A DNA stretch of 64,000 nucleotides. Source: Halomarina rubra. Its GTDB lineage: Archaea > Halobacteriota > Halobacteria > Halobacteriales > Haloarculaceae. Positions within the stretch are counted from its first letter, which is position 1. Each line of letters begins with the position of its first letter. Made by a program: the position numbers and the translations under genes. Below are positions 61,259 through 64,000 of this stretch, one piece after another. The stretch covers positions 131,856 to 195,855 of the forward strand of contig NZ_JALXFV010000003.1 of assembly GCF_023699475.1 (NCBI RefSeq). Reading direction: 5' to 3'. Under the pieces are notes generated by a model, which worked only from the letters and a program-made list of their open reading frames with translations, did not search any database and was not told where the DNA came from.

Positions 61259-62245
61259 CTAGAAGTCGCCCAGCGAGGTCTGGTTGCGTCTGAGCGCCTG
61301 GGCGTCGTAGCCCAGCGAGACGCAGTGGTCGGCGAACTCGGCGGCGAAGCCGTGTTGGGTGTAGACCATCTCGGGGTCGACCCGTTCGACGACGGCGACT
61401 AACTCGGAGAAGTCGCAGTGGTCCGAGAGCACGAACGTCTCGTCGTAGTCCCCGCGGAACTTGAACGACGAGTCGCTGGCCCACCCCGAGAACCCCACCT
61501 TCGTCGCACCGGTCTCCTCGACGATGCGGTTCACGAACGTCAGCTTGCTCGTCTGCGAGGGCAGTATCAACACGTCCTCCTCGCCCAACTCGGTGGCCTC
61601 GCGGTAGCGCCGCGCCCCGTAGTCGACACCCTCCACCGACTCGATAGCGCGGTTGATGCGTGCGGTCGCCTTCGTCACGTACGGTCTGGGCCGCGAGGAG
61701 CGCTCGACGAGCAGTTCGAGCGCCTGCGCCCGGCCGAGCGTGTAGCCGAAGAGGAGCAGTGGACCGTCGCTGTCGTCGAGGAAGTCGACGATGTCGCGTT
61801 CCAACTCGGCCTGTGGGGCGAACTCGTACTCGGGTTTCCCGTAGGTGGTCTCGATCACCAGCGTGTCCGCGTCGGGCGCGTCCAACCCGTCCATCCCGAA
61901 GCGCTCGCGGGTCGAGCAGTCGCCGGTGTAGAGCGTCCGGTAGCCGCTGTCGGGGTCGGTGACGAGCGTCGCCCGAGAGCCGGGGATGTGACCCGCCGGC
62001 GAGAGGTCGACGTAGGGGTGGTCCTCGCGGGTCCGTGGGTGGGGTTCGTCCTCGCGACGGGCGCGGGCGAGGGCGGCCGTCAGGTCCGAGCAGACCACCT
62101 CGTCGGGCGCGTCGCGGTAGAGGTGGTCGCCGTGGGCGTGGCTCAGCACGTTCACGTCGCCGTCGGGGGCGTCGGCGTCACAGACGACGCGCTCGCCCGA
62201 GTCGAGGGTGAGTTCGACGCCGTCGCGCAGGCGGACTCCGGTCAC
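61259..62245 (-). CDS. Metallo-beta-lactamase-fold nuclease (mRNA 3'-end processing-like)
   Basis: About 328 residues from GTG 62245. Metal ligands are visible: VLSHAHGDHLYRD (HxHxDH, about residue 34), LSPAGHIPGS, LYTGDCST and SDHCDFSEL. C-terminal FRGDYDETFVLSDH and VYTQHGFAAEFADHCVSLGY agree with the exonuclease/mRNA 3'-processing-factor family. It probably cuts or trims nucleic acid. It lies 84 nt downstream of the DNA ligase on the same strand; such pairs of ligase and MBL nuclease suggest DNA repair. An ATG start (62299) is possible but its leader is unconvincing. Confidence 0.87.
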   Translation of the reverse strand: MTGVRLRDGVELTLDSGERVVCDADAPDGDVNVLSHAHGDHLYRDAPDEVVCSDLTAALARARREDEPHPRTREDHPYVDLSPAGHIPGSRATLVTDPDSGYRTLYTGDCSTRERFGMDGLDAPDADTLVIETTYGKPEYEFAPQAELERDIVDFLDDSDGPLLLFGYTLGRAQALELLVERSSRPRPYVTKATARINRAIESVEGVDYGARRYREATELGEEDVLILPSQTSKLTFVNRIVEETGATKVGFSGWASDSSFKFRGDYDETFVLSDHCDFSELVAVVERVDPEMVYTQHGFAAEFADHCVSLGYDAQALRRNQTSLGDF

Positions 62246-62329
62246 TACTTCGGTGAGGGGACGCGGACACGTGAGCGTTGTCGCCGCCAGCGCAGGCACC
62301 CCTCTGCAGACCGCCCGAGCACCGACACG

Positions 62330-64000
62330 TCACTGCCCCTCGAACAACTCACCGACCCGCTCGACGGTGTCGGCGTCCTCGGGTGCGAGGTCCTCGCGGA
62401 TGCGGACGAACCGGGGGAACCGCAACGCGTAGCCCGAGGCGTACTCCGTCGAGGCCTGTATCTCCTCGTACTCGATCTCGAGGACCAGTTCCGGTTGGAG
62501 GTCCAGCAGTCGGCCGTCGCGGTCGACGACGAGCGCTTCGAGACGGTCGGTTATCTCTCGTAGCTCCTCGTCGGTGTAGCCCGTCGCGAGGCGACCGACC
62601 TCGACGAACGCGTCGTCCTCGGGGTCGTAGGCGGCGAGGAACAGTCGCCCGAGCCAGTCGCTGCGTCGCCCCTCGCTGTACTGTGCGCGCGGGACGACGA
62701 GGTCCAGCGGCTCCATCGTCGGCTTCACCTTCATCATCGCACCGACGCGACGACCCGGCTGGTGGGTCGCGTCGAGGTTCTTCAGCATTAACCCCTCGTG
62801 GCCCGCGTCGAGGGCGTCGGCGTAGAACGACTCGGCGACGTCGAGCGCTTCCGCCCGACTGTCGCAGTCGGCGAGCGAACGGTGGGTCGCGCGTTCGAGC
62901 GCCATCGGCTCGGGGTCGAGCAGGCCGTCGAGACGGTCGAGGCGGTCGCGGAGCGGCGCGTCGAGCAGCGACTCGCCGTCGACCGCGAGGCAGTCGAACA
63001 GGAAGACGACGGCGGGAATCTCCTCGGCGAGGCGGTCGACGCCGTTCTCGCGTTTGATGCGCCGGGAGAACTCCTGGAAGACGACCGGCCGCTCGGTGTC
63101 GGGGTCGTAGCCGACGGCCTCGCCGTCGAGGACACACGAGTCGGCGGTGACGGCCTCGCGGACGGCCGCGACGACGTCGGGGAACTGCTCGGTGACGTCC
63201 TCCAGCCGACGGGTGAACACCCGCACGTCGTCGCCGTCGACGTGAATCTGGATGCGTGCGCCGTCGTACTTGTGTTCGAGGAGGACGCTCGACGGGGCGG
63301 GGGCGACGCTGTCGAGGCCGTCGTCGAGACCCTCGGCCTTCTCCGCGAGCATCGACTTCACCGGGCGAAACAGGTCGATTCCGAGCGTAGCGAGGCCCTC
63401 GACACCCTCGTCGCGGGCGGCGGTCGCCACGAGCGGGAAGTCGTTGGTCACCTGGTGGGCACGGTCGACCGCCGCCACCGCGGCGTCCGTGACGAGCGTG
63501 TCGCCGTCGCCCGCCCCGTCGAGGAAGGCGAGGGCGATGGCGTCTCTGACGGTGCCCTCGCCGATGCCGACGCGCAGGTGGCCCAGCGCGGTCCGGACGA
63601 CGTAGCGCGCCTCCTCCGGGTCGGCGTCGCTGACGAGGCCCGCGACGGCGTCGACCCGGCGGTCCCGACTGCCCGCCCCCTCGTACGTCGCGAGGTCGCG
63701 AAGCGTGTCGTACACCCGACGGACCGTGAGCGGGGTCGAGAACAGCGTGCGCTGAGCGGCGTGTTCGACGGCCCACGCCGCGGCGTCGCCGAGGTCGCCC
63801 GTCGCCTCCCACTCGCGGTCGACGCGGTCGGCGTCGACGCCGGTCGCCTTCGCCACCGCCCGGCGGGTGAGCGACGAGGAGACCCCGAGGTCGAGCGAGC
63901 GCCAGGCGGGTGCGACTCTCCCGCGGACGAGCGTCACGAGCACGGGGAGTAGGTCGGCGTCCGCGGTGGCGTCCGCGTCGGCGGGTGAGTCGGCGGGCGG
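62330..64000 (-). CDS. ligA: ATP-dependent DNA ligase, N-terminus beyond window
   Basis: At least 537 residues are visible; the frame is still open at the right edge with GRVAPAWRSLDLGVSSS near the N-terminal DNA-binding domain, so the true start lies outside. The adenylation motif is EHKYDGARIQIH (Lys nucleophile, about residue 230 of the visible part), followed by motif III VFTRRLEDVTEQFPD and others: VLDGEAVGYD, VFQEFSRRIKREN, EGLMLKNLDAT and MKVKPTMEPLDLVV. It is the replicative/repair ligase of the archaeal family I type. Likely co-transcribed with the downstream MBL nuclease gene. Confidence 0.93.
   Translation of the reverse strand, partial: PPADSPADADATADADLLPVLVTLVRGRVAPAWRSLDLGVSSSLTRRAVAKATGVDADRVDREWEATGDLGDAAAWAVEHAAQRTLFSTPLTVRRVYDTLRDLATYEGAGSRDRRVDAVAGLVSDADPEEARYVVRTALGHLRVGIGEGTVRDAIALAFLDGAGDGDTLVTDAAVAAVDRAHQVTNDFPLVATAARDEGVEGLATLGIDLFRPVKSMLAEKAEGLDDGLDSVAPAPSSVLLEHKYDGARIQIHVDGDDVRVFTRRLEDVTEQFPDVVAAVREAVTADSCVLDGEAVGYDPDTERPVVFQEFSRRIKRENGVDRLAEEIPAVVFLFDCLAVDGESLLDAPLRDRLDRLDGLLDPEPMALERATHRSLADCDSRAEALDVAESFYADALDAGHEGLMLKNLDATHQPGRRVGAMMKVKPTMEPLDLVVPRAQYSEGRRSDWLGRLFLAAYDPEDDAFVEVGRLATGYTDEELREITDRLEALVVDRDGRLLDLQPELVLEIEYEEIQASTEYASGYALRFPRFVRIREDLAPEDADTVERVGELFEGQ

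Overview
The window is chromosomal DNA from an extremely halophilic archaeon (class Halobacteria). The evidence is the very high GC content, the strongly acidic predicted proteins, promoters with a TATA element about 27-30 nt upstream of leaderless ATG/GTG starts, Tat-type export signals, an archaeosortase (PGF-CTERM) anchor, an archaeal histone doublet, Rpa2, aIF2-beta, archaeal CCA transferase, archaeosine precursor genes, an ATP-dependent DNA ligase, and many families known only from haloarchaea (DUF5789, DUF5790, HalOD1, DUF7269-like). I see no complete insertion sequence, prophage, rRNA operon or CRISPR array. The azf/rpa2/histone/deacetylase content resembles the Haloferax volcanii chromosome, but I cannot name the species.

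Layout. 1-4.2 kb: a DUF58-DUF7269-DUF4129 membrane cluster divergent from an HtpX-type protease. 4.3-12.5 kb: core and small genes (DUF192, ABC exporter, DUF1328, DUF5789, creatininase/ArfB-like, MptD-like aldolase, aIF2-beta with TRAM, HAD phosphatase, azf glucose-6-phosphate dehydrogenase). 12.5-17.7 kb: a lower-GC accessory stretch with gene debris, an SLC13/RCK_C transporter, small conserved hypotheticals, a DUF5789 paralogue pair and a headless HtpX fragment. 17.7-27.4 kb: DUF309, MaoC, a large Tat-exported protein, tRNA-Arg with duplicated 3' ends, rpa2, a kinase-like phosphotransferase, an overlapping histone/deacetylase pair, cca and tRNA-Asn. 27.4-36.6 kb: a surface-protein region. 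It holds a secreted beta-helix protein cut by one in-frame TGA and carrying six lectin-like repeats, a 5'-truncated GIDE-like gene, a CAT-anticodon tRNA with a 3'-end copy, and a 1,441-aa PKD-domain surface glycoprotein.

36.9-42.1 kb is a compact metal (probably copper) resistance island. It contains a CPH-type P1B ATPase, a 41-aa overlapping ORF, a His-containing predicted metal-handling protein, an Lrp regulator fused to a TRASH metal-sensing domain, a DUF4396 membrane protein and a 17-cysteine four-helix-bundle protein. Export, storage, sensing and probable transport functions lie side by side. 42.3-49.6 kb holds a lipoprotein, a DUF4177/membrane pair, a small zinc-ribbon protein, a hydrolase, a LURP-one-like protein, a molybdate/tungstate-type ABC operon, a gene-free stretch with a strong hairpin/poly-T terminator, and a HalOD1 protein. 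49.9-57.1 kb holds an RtcB-family ligase, comB, hflX, an SDR protein, a bacterio-opsin-activator-type HTH regulator and a methyltransferase. 57.3-64 kb carries queD-queE-queC for preQ0/archaeosine, then a DNA-repair group: a MutS-family ATPase convergent with a metallo-beta-lactamase nuclease and ATP-dependent DNA ligase, the last cut by the window edge.
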